DNA of 64,000 nt, taken from the NCBI RefSeq assembly GCF_003945385.1, contig NZ_AP018920.1, forward strand, positions 2,170,001-2,234,000, read 5' to 3'. The notes under the pieces are model-generated. The model saw only the letters and a list, made by a program, of their open reading frames with translations, was not told the DNA's origin and did not search any database. Each line of letters starts with the position of its first letter. The stretch's first letter is position 1. The translations under genes were made by a program, and so were the position numbers. Shown here one piece after another: positions 53,593 through 62,410 of this stretch. The DNA comes from Pseudonocardia autotrophica. GTDB taxonomy: Bacteria; Actinomycetota; Actinomycetes; Mycobacteriales; Pseudonocardiaceae.

Positions 53593-54233
53593 CGTGCCGC
53601 CCTCCGTGCCGCCACCGCGGCGAGATCCCGTTCGTCCAGGGTGTGCGGCGTCCCGACCGACGCCGCGACGATGTAGAGCCGGCACAGCCACTCGATCAGC
53701 CCGGCCCGATCGGCCGCCTCCTCCAGCGTCGCCCCGTAGGCGACCGCGCCGTGGTTGCGCATCAGCGCCGCCGAGCGGTCGACCAGCGCGGCGCCCACCG
53801 CGTCGGCCAGCTCCGGAGTGCCGTAGGTGGCGTACGCGGCGACCCGGGGCGGGCCGCCGAGCCGGCCCACGTAATAGTGCACGGCCGGGAGCACGTCGTG
53901 CAGCAGGGAGACCGCGACGCTGTGCAGGCCGTGATGGTGCACGACGGCCCCGGCGTCCGTGCCGCGGTACACCAGCAGGTGCAAGGGCGTCTCCGACGAC
54001 GGGCTGTGCGGGCACTCGACCGGCTCGCCGTCGAGATCGACCACGCACACGTCATCCGGGCCGATCCGGTCGTAGGCGATCCCCGACGGCGTGATCGCCA
54101 CCAGGTCACCGACCCGCATGCTCACGTTGCCCGCGGTCCCGGTGACCAGCCCTTCGGCGACCATCGAGAGCCCGGCGCGGGCCACGGCGGCGCGGGCGGC
54201 GTCGATCCCGCCGGTGGCCGACGGCCCGTTCAT
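53589..54233 (-). CDS. Class II (Zn) aldolase, fuculose-phosphate-aldolase-like
   Basis: This 214-residue FucA/adducin-fold enzyme has Glu81 in SSETPLH, the metal ligands His99 and His101 in VVHHHG, and His161 in RNHGAV. This matches Glu73, His92, His94 and His155 of FucA. It would split a ketose- or acid-phosphate into DHAP and an aldehyde, or act as a decarboxylase. Start 54233 overlaps the ABC ATPase stop by ATGA. It is part of a fully overlapped leftward operon. Confidence 0.9.
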   Translation of the reverse strand: MNGPSATGGIDAARAAVARAGLSMVAEGLVTGTAGNVSMRVGDLVAITPSGIAYDRIGPDDVCVVDLDGEPVECPHSPSSETPLHLLVYRGTDAGAVVHHHGLHSVAVSLLHDVLPAVHYYVGRLGGPPRVAAYATYGTPELADAVGAALVDRSAALMRNHGAVAYGATLEEAADRAGLIEWLCRLYIVAASVGTPHTLDERDLAAVAARRAAR

Positions 54234-55330
54234 CCGATGCTCGCGGTGTCGGCAGTGGCCTGCCCGTCGGGCAGCAGGACACCGGCCCCGGCCGGCCAGC
54301 ACAGCGCCACCCGGTCGCCCGCGGCGACCGCGGTCTCCGAGGTCGCGTCGCGAACCATGCCCTGGCCGCCGTCGTCGAACCGGACCAGCACACGCCGGAA
54401 GGCCCCCTGGTAGACGACGTCGGTGACGGTGGCGGAGAGCTGGTTCGTGCCGGTCGCCCGGTGCTCGTCGCCGGTGCTGATCCGCATCCGCTCCGGGCGC
54501 ACGACCAGCGACGACGGGCCGTCCGGGCCGGTGCAGTGCAGGGTGGCGGAACCGGTGTCGAGCAGGCCGTCGCGTGCGGTCCCGGTGAAGACGTTCGAGT
54601 CGCCGAGGAAGGTGGCGACGAAGTGCGTCGCCGGGCTCTCGTACAGCTCCGACGGCGTGCCGACCTGTTCGATGTGCCCGTCGCGGAAGACCGCGATCCG
54701 GTCGGAGAGCGCCAGCGCCTCCTCCTGGTCGTGGGTGACGAACACGAACGTGATGCCCAGCTCCGAGTGCAGCCGGGAGATCTGCAGCTGCAGCGACTCG
54801 CGCAGCTTCTTGTCCAGCGCGCCGAGCGGCTCGTCGAGCAGCAGCACGCGGGGGGAGAACACCACCGCCCTGGCCAGCGCGACCCGCTGCTGCTGGCCGC
54901 CGGAGAGCTGCCCGGGAAGACGGTCCCCGTGCCCCTCGAGATGCACCAGCGCCAGCGCCTCCCGCACCCGTTGCGCGATCTCGGCCCGGGGGACCCGGCG
55001 CTGCCGCAGCGGGAAGGCGATGTTGTCCGCCGCGGTCATGTGCGGGAACAGCGCGTAGTTCTGGAAGACCATGCCCAGGCCGCGCTTGTGTGGTGGGAGC
55101 CGGGCGATGTCGTCGCCGTCGAGCAGGATCCGCCCGGAGGTGACCTCCTCGAACCCGGCGATCATGTTGAGCGTGGTCGTCTTGCCCGATCCGCTCGGGC
55201 CGAGCAACGTCATGAACTCGCCGGCCCGGATCTGCAGGTCGATGCCGGCCACGGCCGGGGCCGAGGCCCCGCGGTAGGTCTTGGTGAGCGCTTCGACGTC
55301 GATGCCGGCGCCACCGGCCTGGTCAGACAC
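54230..55330 (-). CDS. ABC transporter ATPase, PotA-like
   Basis: This 366-residue ATPase has Walker A GPSGSGKTT (residues about 43-51), signature LSGGQQQRVALARA, Walker B VLLLDEPLGALD and a C-terminal TOBE domain. It is of the spermidine/putrescine or Fe(III) group. It powers the two permeases encoded upstream. An 8-nt overlap joins it to the permease gene. The substrate is probably the compound attacked by the dimethylformamidase-like enzyme encoded on the other operon. Confidence 0.92.
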   Translation of the reverse strand: MSDQAGGAGIDVEALTKTYRGASAPAVAGIDLQIRAGEFMTLLGPSGSGKTTTLNMIAGFEEVTSGRILLDGDDIARLPPHKRGLGMVFQNYALFPHMTAADNIAFPLRQRRVPRAEIAQRVREALALVHLEGHGDRLPGQLSGGQQQRVALARAVVFSPRVLLLDEPLGALDKKLRESLQLQISRLHSELGITFVFVTHDQEEALALSDRIAVFRDGHIEQVGTPSELYESPATHFVATFLGDSNVFTGTARDGLLDTGSATLHCTGPDGPSSLVVRPERMRISTGDEHRATGTNQLSATVTDVVYQGAFRRVLVRFDDGGQGMVRDATSETAVAAGDRVALCWPAGAGVLLPDGQATADTASIG

Positions 55331-56114
55331 GGGATGACCTCCTGCGGGTGAGCCCGGCGAGGCCGAGCAGGACGGTGGACACGACGAGCACGACCGTGGA
55401 CGCGGCCGCGATGGTGGGGTCGACCTCGTTGGTCACCGACGTGAACATCCGCACCGGCAGGGTCTGCAACTGCGGCGACTGGATGAACAGGGAGACCACC
55501 ACCTCGTCGAACGAGGTGACGAAGGCGAACAGGGCACCGGCGCCCACCCCGGGCCGGATGATCGGGAAGGTCACCTGGCGGAAGGTCGCCCAGGACGACG
55601 CGCCCAGGCCCGCCGCGGCCCGTTCCAGTACCGGATCGACCGCACTGAGGGCGGCCGTCACGTTGACCACGACGAACGGCAGCGCCAGGACGGTGTGGGC
55701 CAGCACGAAGCCGGTGGGCGTGCCGATCAGGCCCCAGCCGAGGAAGGTCGCGTACAGCGCGACCGCGACCACGATGCCGGGCACGATCAGCGGCGCCAGG
55801 AACAGCCCGTCCAGCGCCCGCTTGGCCCGGAACCGGCTGCGCGCCAGCGCGACCGATGCGGCGGTACCGAGCACGGTCGCCACCACCGTGACGATCAGCG
55901 CGAGCTGCAGGGACACCAGCAGCGAGTTCAGCCAGCTCCGCTCGGTGAAGAACCGCACGTAGTGCCCGACACCCCAGGACGACGGCGGGAACGCGAAGCT
56001 GTTCTCGCCGGAGAAGCTGATCGGCACGACGATCAGGGTCGGGACGACGAGCCAGATCCCCACCAGGACGCCGAGCACGGCGAGGGTACGCCGCAACAAC
56101 ACACCGTCGGTCAT
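55323..56114 (-). CDS. ABC transporter permease, PotC-like
   Basis: This 263-residue protein has six membrane helices and the EAA loop ERAAAGLGASSWATFRQVTFPII (residues about 160-182). It opens with an N-terminal helix LAVLGVLVGIWLVVPTLIVV. It forms a heterodimer with the PotB-like permease encoded just before it, to which it is joined by an ATGA overlap. Confidence 0.92.
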   Translation of the reverse strand: MTDGVLLRRTLAVLGVLVGIWLVVPTLIVVPISFSGENSFAFPPSSWGVGHYVRFFTERSWLNSLLVSLQLALIVTVVATVLGTAASVALARSRFRAKRALDGLFLAPLIVPGIVVAVALYATFLGWGLIGTPTGFVLAHTVLALPFVVVNVTAALSAVDPVLERAAAGLGASSWATFRQVTFPIIRPGVGAGALFAFVTSFDEVVVSLFIQSPQLQTLPVRMFTSVTNEVDPTIAAASTVVLVVSTVLLGLAGLTRRRSSRV

Positions 56115-57043
56115 GACACACCCCCGGCGACGCCGCTGCTGATGCCGCCGCCGCGGCCGCCCCTGGTCCGGGTGAGCACCTGCACCGCGCCGAGCAGCAG
56201 CAGCGTGACCAGCAGCAACGTCACGGCCAGCGCACCGGCCGCCCCGAAGTTCACCAGCTGGTTCACCTGGACCGAGATGAACTGGGCCAGCATCGACTGC
56301 TGCGGTGACCCGACCAGGGCCGGGGTCACGTAGAAGCCCAGCGAGAGCACCATCACCAGCGTCGCTCCGGCGGCGACGCCGGGGAACGACAGCGGCAGGT
56401 ACACCCGTGCGAAGGCCACCGCCGGGCGGGCCCCCAGCGACTGTGCGGCGGCCACCAGCCTGCGGTCGATGCCGCGCATCGCGGTGTACACCGGCAGCAC
56501 CACGAACGGGAGCATCACCTGCGCCATGGCCAGCGCGACGCCGGTGGTCGTGCCGAGCATGCGGACCGGCCCCACCCCGGCCACGGTCAACAGCTGGTTA
56601 ACGATCCCGTTGTCCTGCAACAACACCACCCAGGCGAAGGTGCGCGCCATCAGCGATGTCCAGAACGGGATGAGCACGACGGCCAGCAGCAGCGCCCGCC
56701 ACCTGCGCGTCACGATCGTCATCAGGTAGGCGTACGGGTAGGCGACCAGCACGCAGACCACCGTGACGATCGCCGCCGTGCCGAGCGTGCGCAGCACGAC
56801 GGTGAGGGTGACGTCGTCGGCGACGATCGCGGCGTAGTTGCCCAGCCCGGGTTCCGGCGTGGTGACCGAGAGCCAGAGCAGTCGCACCGCGGGGACCACG
56901 AAGAAGATCAGCAGCACCAGGAGTGCGGGGAGCGCGGCGAGCAATATCAGCCGCCCGGCCGCCCACCGGGGCCGGCCACGGCGGTCCCGACCCGGATCGG
57001 GTGGGGTCCGGGGTGTCCGTGTCGAGGGCGTGGTCACGGCCAT
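56111..57043 (-). CDS. ABC transporter permease, PotB-like
   Basis: This 310-residue protein has six membrane helices and the EAA loop LVAAAQSLGARPAVAFARVY (residues about 192-211). A charged N-terminal tail precedes the first helix (LILLAALPALLVLLIFFVVP). It is the first gene of the leftward operon, so its promoter lies in the 243-nt divergent region. It should work with the lipoprotein encoded at 57287. Confidence 0.92.
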   Translation of the reverse strand: MAVTTPSTRTPRTPPDPGRDRRGRPRWAAGRLILLAALPALLVLLIFFVVPAVRLLWLSVTTPEPGLGNYAAIVADDVTLTVVLRTLGTAAIVTVVCVLVAYPYAYLMTIVTRRWRALLLAVVLIPFWTSLMARTFAWVVLLQDNGIVNQLLTVAGVGPVRMLGTTTGVALAMAQVMLPFVVLPVYTAMRGIDRRLVAAAQSLGARPAVAFARVYLPLSFPGVAAGATLVMVLSLGFYVTPALVGSPQQSMLAQFISVQVNQLVNFGAAGALAVTLLLVTLLLLGAVQVLTRTRGGRGGGISSGVAGGVS

Positions 57044-57088
57044 CGGGGTCCCTCTCGGTCGGCCGACATGTCGCGGACTATGGATCGC

Positions 57089-57105
57089 GTTTCACGAAGT
57101 GGAAC
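57089..57105. promoter_or_regulatory. Inverted repeat GTTTC-N7-GGAAC near the leftward promoter
   Basis: GTTTCACGAAGTGGAAC lies 46 nt upstream of the permease start codon. It resembles the site at 57244 in half-site sequence and 7-nt spacing. The form fits an IclR-type operator. Confidence 0.6.
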
Positions 57106-57243
57106 GTAACCGTGCTCAGTCCCGGCGATGATGTCAAGGGCGTCGATCGCCTGTAATGCAGCCGAAACACCTGCGCGGGGCAATCCGGGTGCGTCTTGAC
57201 GGCGATCCGTCCGACCCTCCATGCTTTCTGCATTGTGAACGTT

Positions 57244-57260
57244 GTTTCAGAATACGAAAC
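57244..57260. promoter_or_regulatory. Inverted repeat GTTTC-N7-GAAAC near the rightward promoter
   Basis: GTTTCAGAATACGAAAC is a perfect 5+5 inverted repeat 26 nt upstream of the binding-protein start. A TTGACG at 57196-57201 is a possible -35 box, which would put this site just downstream of the transcription start. Its partner is at 57089. Confidence 0.65.
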
Positions 57261-57286
57261 GCGTCGTCGAATCCAGAGGTGATCGA

Positions 57287-58339
57287 ATGCGAATCCGCCG
57301 CAGTGCCCTCACCGTTGCCGCACTGGCGTCCGTCGTCGGGCTCACCGCAACGGGCTGCTTCGGACAGGTCGGGTCCTCGGCCGCCGGGGACGGATCGACC
57401 GTCGTCTTCGCCAACACCGGCGGCGCGCTGGCCGAGGTCTTCGCGGCCAACGCCTACGTCGAGCTGGAGGCCGAGGGGGTGACGGTCGCCGAGGAGTCGC
57501 CGAACAACGAGGCGAAGCTGACCGCGATGGTGCAGGCCGGCGCCCCCACCTGGGACGTCTTCTACTCCGCGCCCTACATCGCCCAGGGGCGCTGCGGGAC
57601 GCTGTTCGAGGAGATCGACTTCGACCGCGTCGACACCGAGGGCCTCGACCCGGACCAGATGTCCCCCTGCGGCGTCCCGGTGCTCAACTCCTCGTTCCTG
57701 CTCGTCTACAACACCGAGACCTACGGCGACAACCCGCCCACGAGCTGGGCGGACTTCTTCGATCCCGCGGCGTACCCCGGCGCGCGGGGGATCATGAACT
57801 ACGCCAAGGACGCCGGCATGGAGGCCGCGCTGCTCGCCGACGGAGTGCCCGGCGACCAGCTGTACCCGCTGGACTACGACCGTGCCTTCGCCACGCTGGA
57901 CGGGATCCGGGACTCGGTGCGGTTCTTCGACACCGGAGCCCAGCAGACCCAGGCACTGGAGTCCGGCGAGGTCGACATGATGCTGGCCTGGCCCGGCCGC
58001 GCCTACGACGCGAAGGCCGCCGGCGCGCCGATCGACGTCGTCTGGAACCAGCCGCTGAAGTACTTCGACGTCCTGACGATCGTCAAGGGTGCGCCCCACC
58101 AGGAGCAGGCCTACCAGCTGATCAACAGCCTGATCGGGCAGCAGAACCAGGAGGCGATCGCGAACCGGATGCCCTACGGCCCCTCGAACTCGACGGCGGC
58201 GCCGAGCTCGGACCCGGGGATCGCGGAGTTCGTGGACGGCCCGCAGTCGGCTGGCAGCACCGTGGTCCGCGACGACGCCTGGTGGGCCGAGAACCTCGAC
58301 GAGGCCACCCGGCGCTGGACGGACTGGGTGAACCGATGA
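57287..58339 (+). CDS. ABC transporter substrate-binding lipoprotein, PotD-like
   Basis: This 350-residue protein has a lipoprotein signal peptide: MRIRRSALTVAALASVVGL then a cysteine in TATGCFG (residue 25). The mature part is a periplasmic-binding-protein fold of the PotD/SBP_bac_8 group (VVFANTGGALAEVF; NNEAKLTAMVQAGAPTWDVFY; LNSSFLLVYNTETYG). ATG 57287 follows AGAGGTG. It is split from its permeases by the divergent promoter region and its stop overlaps the next enzyme gene, so uptake and degradation are coordinated. Confidence 0.9.
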   Translation: MRIRRSALTVAALASVVGLTATGCFGQVGSSAAGDGSTVVFANTGGALAEVFAANAYVELEAEGVTVAEESPNNEAKLTAMVQAGAPTWDVFYSAPYIAQGRCGTLFEEIDFDRVDTEGLDPDQMSPCGVPVLNSSFLLVYNTETYGDNPPTSWADFFDPAAYPGARGIMNYAKDAGMEAALLADGVPGDQLYPLDYDRAFATLDGIRDSVRFFDTGAQQTQALESGEVDMMLAWPGRAYDAKAAGAPIDVVWNQPLKYFDVLTIVKGAPHQEQAYQLINSLIGQQNQEAIANRMPYGPSNSTAAPSSDPGIAEFVDGPQSAGSTVVRDDAWWAENLDEATRRWTDWVNR

Positions 58340-60501
58340 GGATCGTCGGCTACGCCGACCGGTTGTCGGTGACCGCGGGCGACGAGATCGGGTTCCGCTG
58401 CTCCACCGACCATCCCGAGCTCGTCCCGGAGCTGGTCCGGCTGCGCCGCGGGGGAGGGGACCGGCACGACCGTCCGCTCGTCGAGGAGCCGGTGCCGCAC
58501 GACCTCCCGGGAACCGTCCCGGGGCGCATCCAGCACACCACGTCGGGCTCCTACGTGTCGGCGTCCGCGCAGCGCACCGAGCCCGGTCTCGGAATCGCAC
58601 TCTGGTTCCGCCCGACCCGGCCCGGCACCCGGGCGCGACCGTTGCTGACCGTCGGAGCCGTCACCCTTGCCGCCGCGGACGGTGAGATCTCGCTGCGGGT
58701 CTCCGACCGGACCGTCCTGCGGGCACCGGCCGGCACGATCGCGCACCGGTGGGCGTTCGCCGCCGCGACCCTCGGCGCCGACGGCACCGCGCGACTGGAG
58801 GTGTACCCGCCGGACGCGCCGATGGTGGCCGTGCAGGGGACCGCGGAACCGGTGACCGCGACCGGGCCGGTGCTGATCGGCTCCGACGGGTCCCGGCCGG
58901 CCGGGCCCGGCCGGACCTTCGACGGCGCGGTCGCCCGCCCCGTGGTGTCCACCGCGTGGGAGCCCGCGGTGACCCGGCAGCTCGCCGGCGGGGCCGATCC
59001 GCTCACCCTGCTCGATCCCGCCACGACCAGCGCACTGGATCTCGCCGCCGATCCCGGCGGAACCACGGTGCCCGACCGTGGCGGGCTGACCGCGGGCGGG
59101 ACGGTGCACCATCTTCCGGCCCGCGGCGTGCCGGGCCCGTTCTGGACCGGCGCCGAACGCGATTTCCGGGCCGCGCCCGCCGAGTTCGACGCCGTGCACC
59201 TGCACGAGGACGACCTGGCGGACGCGGGCTGGGACACCGACCTCACCTGGGCGGTGCCCGACGACCTGGCGAGCGGGGTGTACGCGCTCAAGCTCACCGC
59301 CGGCGACGACGTCGACCGGATCCCGGTCGTCGTCACTCCCCGCCGGCACGTCGCGCCGACCCTGGTGGTGCTGCCGACCTGGACCTACCTCGCGTACGCG
59401 AACTGGCGGACCTACGCCGAGTTCGAGACCGAGCGGCTGGGCATCTACGGCGAGAACCGCGGGATCGACGAGCGCGATCGCTGGCTCGTCGCGCATCCCG
59501 AGTTCGGCCGGTCGCTCTACGACACCCACGACGACGGCAGCGGGGTCTGCTATTCGTCGCGGCTGCGGCCGATCGTGAACATCCGCCCCGACTACTACAC
59601 GCCGACCACCCGCGGGTTCCGGCACTACGCCCAGGATCTGCTGTTGCTCGACTGGCTGGATCGGCGGGGCGAGCACTACGCGGTCGTCACCGACGACGAG
59701 ATCGACGCCCACGGGGCCGACCTGCTCCGGCACTACCGCGTCGTGCTCACCGGGGCGCACCCGGAGTACTGCTCGGCCGCGATGCTCGACGCCTACGCGG
59801 ACTACACCGGCTCCGGTGGCCGGCTGATGTACCTGGGCGGCAACGGTTTCTACCAGGTCACCGCCCGGCACCGCGGCCCCGGCGACGCGATCGAGATCCG
59901 CCGCGGGCACGCCGGCGTCGCGACGTGGGTGTCGGCACCCGGTGAGGAGCACCTGGCGGCGACCGGCGAACCGGGCGGCCTGTGGCGGATGCGCGGCCGC
60001 GCCCCGAACACGCTGGTGGGGGTCGGCTTCACCGCCCAGGGTTTCGACCGCGGATACGGGTACCGGCGTACCGGGGAGAGCGACGACCCGCGGGTGGCGT
60101 GGGCCTTCGACGGCGTACGGGCCGATACCGGGGAGATCTTCGGCGACGTCGGCCCCGGCCTCGGCGGTGCCGCCGCCGACGAGTTCGACCGCGCGGACAC
60201 CGCACTCGGCACCCCGGCGGACGCGGTCGTGCTGGCCTCGTCGGTGGGGCACTCCGAGCGGATCGCGCTGGTGCCCGAGGAGATCGACCACGGCTACGCG
60301 GCCGCACCACCGGGGGTGCACCCGAAGGTCCGGGCCGACGTCGTCCTGTTCGGACGCCCCGGCGGCGGCGCGGTGTTCTCGGTGGGCTCGATCGGCTGGT
60401 CCACCGCGATGACCCATGACGACGGCGACAACGACACCGCGCGGATCACGGGCAACGTGCTCGACCGGTTCCGCGACACACCCGGCGAGGTCCTGTCGTG
60501 A
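58336..60501 (+). CDS. N,N-dimethylformamidase large-subunit-like protein
   Basis: This 721-residue protein resembles the large (beta) subunit of N,N-dimethylformamidase (762 residues). It has a jelly-roll/LamG-like domain at about 80-205 (GIALWFRPTRPGTRARPLL) and the catalytic domain at 340-720 (LVVLPTWTYLAYANW; SLYDTHDDGSGVCYSSRL; TGAHPEYCS). The known enzyme binds iron by two Tyr and one Glu; Tyr351 or Tyr354, Tyr395 and Glu477 are candidates here. No small-subunit gene is seen. It probably hydrolyses an amide or another C-N bond of the imported compound, releasing an acid and an amine. Confidence 0.82.
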   Translation: MRIVGYADRLSVTAGDEIGFRCSTDHPELVPELVRLRRGGGDRHDRPLVEEPVPHDLPGTVPGRIQHTTSGSYVSASAQRTEPGLGIALWFRPTRPGTRARPLLTVGAVTLAAADGEISLRVSDRTVLRAPAGTIAHRWAFAAATLGADGTARLEVYPPDAPMVAVQGTAEPVTATGPVLIGSDGSRPAGPGRTFDGAVARPVVSTAWEPAVTRQLAGGADPLTLLDPATTSALDLAADPGGTTVPDRGGLTAGGTVHHLPARGVPGPFWTGAERDFRAAPAEFDAVHLHEDDLADAGWDTDLTWAVPDDLASGVYALKLTAGDDVDRIPVVVTPRRHVAPTLVVLPTWTYLAYANWRTYAEFETERLGIYGENRGIDERDRWLVAHPEFGRSLYDTHDDGSGVCYSSRLRPIVNIRPDYYTPTTRGFRHYAQDLLLLDWLDRRGEHYAVVTDDEIDAHGADLLRHYRVVLTGAHPEYCSAAMLDAYADYTGSGGRLMYLGGNGFYQVTARHRGPGDAIEIRRGHAGVATWVSAPGEEHLAATGEPGGLWRMRGRAPNTLVGVGFTAQGFDRGYGYRRTGESDDPRVAWAFDGVRADTGEIFGDVGPGLGGAAADEFDRADTALGTPADAVVLASSVGHSERIALVPEEIDHGYAAAPPGVHPKVRADVVLFGRPGGGAVFSVGSIGWSTAMTHDDGDNDTARITGNVLDRFRDTPGEVLS

Positions 60502-60533
60502 CCGGCGCCGGCCATCACCGAGGGGGACCTCCC

Positions 60534-61379
60534 GTGCCCACACCCACGCCCACGCCCGCACCGGTGCCGACGCAACGTCTGGCCGACCGTGCGCTGTTCG
60601 TGCGCACCGAGACCGTGCGGCTGACCCGGATCGCCGGCGCCGGGCACTACAGCGCCGTGTTCTCCTGTGCCGAGATCCTCGCCGCGCTCTACTACTCGGA
60701 GCTGCGGATCGACCCGGCCCGGCCGGACTGGGCCGATCGCGACCGGTTCGTCATGAGCAAGGGGCACGCGGCGATCGGGCTCTACCCGGTGCTGGCCGAT
60801 CTCGGCTACTTCGATCCCGAACTGCTCGACGACTACACCCGGCTGGGCAGCGCGTTCGGCGACCACCCGGACATGAAGCGGATCCCGGGGATCGACTTCT
60901 CCTCCGGATCGTTGGGCCACGGTCTGTCGATCGGGGTCGGCATGGCCTGGGCAGGCCGGCACGCCGGCAGCGACCACCGCACCTGGTGCCTGCTCGGCGA
61001 CGGCGAGCTGGCCGAGGGCCAGATCTGGGAGGCCGCGATGGCCGCTGCGCACTTCGGGCTGGGCGATCTCGTCGCCGTGGTCGACAACAACCAGCTGGGT
61101 ATCGACGGGTTCGTCGCCGACATCATGCCCGCCGAGCCGGTCGAGGAGCGATTCGCCGCCTTCGGCTGGGACACCCACCGCGTCGACGGCCACGATCTCG
61201 ACGTGCTGCGGGCCACGTTCGCGGCGCTGCCCGGCCGAGGCGGTGACCGGCCCCAGCTGATCGTGGCCGACACGGTCAAGGGCAAGGGCGTGGCCCGGAT
61301 GGAGCTGAGCCCGGACTGGCACGTCGGCAACCTGGCCGGTGCCGACTTCGACGACGTGATGACGGAGCTGAACCGGTGA
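60534..61379 (+). CDS. Transketolase, N-terminal (thiamine-diphosphate) subunit
   Basis: This protein of about 281 residues has the ThDP motif LLGDGELAEGQIWEA followed by DNNQ, and RFVMSKGHAAIGLYPVL upstream. GTG 60534 has GAGGGGGA before it; GTG 60498 overlapping the previous stop would add a short tail. It forms a heterotetramer with the C-terminal half encoded next. Split transketolases are common in specialised pathways and transfer two-carbon ketol units. It belongs to the rightward operon. Confidence 0.9.
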   Translation: MPTPTPTPAPVPTQRLADRALFVRTETVRLTRIAGAGHYSAVFSCAEILAALYYSELRIDPARPDWADRDRFVMSKGHAAIGLYPVLADLGYFDPELLDDYTRLGSAFGDHPDMKRIPGIDFSSGSLGHGLSIGVGMAWAGRHAGSDHRTWCLLGDGELAEGQIWEAAMAAAHFGLGDLVAVVDNNQLGIDGFVADIMPAEPVEERFAAFGWDTHRVDGHDLDVLRATFAALPGRGGDRPQLIVADTVKGKGVARMELSPDWHVGNLAGADFDDVMTELNR

Positions 61380-62410
61380 CCGCACAGGACCAGTCGGAGA
61401 TCTTCAACGGCACGGCGGCGGTCGGATTCGCCGACTCCCGCTCGACCGACGGAACCGACACCCGGGCGATCCCGGCGTTCGTCTTCGGCGAGGAGCTCGG
61501 CGTGCTCGCCGACGACGATCCGCGGATCGTGGTGCTCACCGCCGATCTCGGCCGCTCCAACCGGGCGACCGACTTCGCCCTGCGCCATCCCGACCGGTTC
61601 GTCAACGTCGGGATCGCGGAGAAGAACATGGTGACCGTGGCCGCCGGGATGGCGGCCTCGGGGCTCGTGCCGTTCGCGGCGACCTTCGGCTCGTTCGCGG
61701 CGCTGCTGTGTGCCGAGCAGATCCGGACCGACTGCGCCTACCCGAACCTGCCGGTGCGGGTGGTCGGCCACCACTCCGGCATGTCGATGGGGTTCTACGG
61801 CACCAGCCACCACAGCCTCGAGGACCTCGCGATGATGCGCTGCATCGCCGACCTCACCGTCGTGTGCGCCACCGACGCCAACCATCTGCGTGCGCTGCTG
61901 CGGCTCTCCCTCGACCACGAGGGCGCCATGTACCTGCGGCTGGGCCGCGGCCGGGATCCCGAGGTGTACCCCGAGGTGCCCGACCTGCAGCTCGGCCGCG
62001 CCGAGCTGGTGCGCGAGGGCAGCGACCTGACCGTCGTCGCGACCGGCTCGACGGTGCACCCGGCGCTCGTCGCGGCCGATCAGCTCGCCGCCGACGGCCA
62101 CTCCGTGCGGGTGCTGGACATGTGGACGGTCTCCCCGCTGGACCACGCCGCGCTGGCCGCCGCGGCCCGGGAGACCGGGGCACTGCTCACCGTGGAGGAG
62201 GCCAACGTGACCGGCGGGCTCGGATCGGCGGTGGCCGAGTCGCTGTCCGACGCGGGCCTGGCCGTGCCGTTGCGCCGGCACGGTGTGCCCGACGAACACG
62301 TCCCGGTGGGCCCGCCGGCCGCCCTCTACGCGCACTACCGGCTCGACGGCGACGGCATCGCCGCCGTCGCCCGTGAACTGCTCGACACCCGAACCCGGAG
62401 GAACGCATGA
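61376..62410 (+). CDS. Transketolase, C-terminal (pyrimidine-binding) subunit
   Basis: This 344-residue protein carries the pyrimidine-binding domain (VVLTADLGRSNRATDFA; VNVGIAEKNMVTVAAGMAASG, with the catalytic Glu) and the C-terminal domain (VLDMWTVSPLDHAAL; LLTVEEANVTGGLGSAV). It starts at GTG with a 4-nt overlap. With its partner it could be a transketolase or a DXS-like enzyme; the sequence favours transketolase. Confidence 0.9.
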   Translation: MTAQDQSEIFNGTAAVGFADSRSTDGTDTRAIPAFVFGEELGVLADDDPRIVVLTADLGRSNRATDFALRHPDRFVNVGIAEKNMVTVAAGMAASGLVPFAATFGSFAALLCAEQIRTDCAYPNLPVRVVGHHSGMSMGFYGTSHHSLEDLAMMRCIADLTVVCATDANHLRALLRLSLDHEGAMYLRLGRGRDPEVYPEVPDLQLGRAELVREGSDLTVVATGSTVHPALVAADQLAADGHSVRVLDMWTVSPLDHAALAAAARETGALLTVEEANVTGGLGSAVAESLSDAGLAVPLRRHGVPDEHVPVGPPAALYAHYRLDGDGIAAVARELLDTRTRRNA

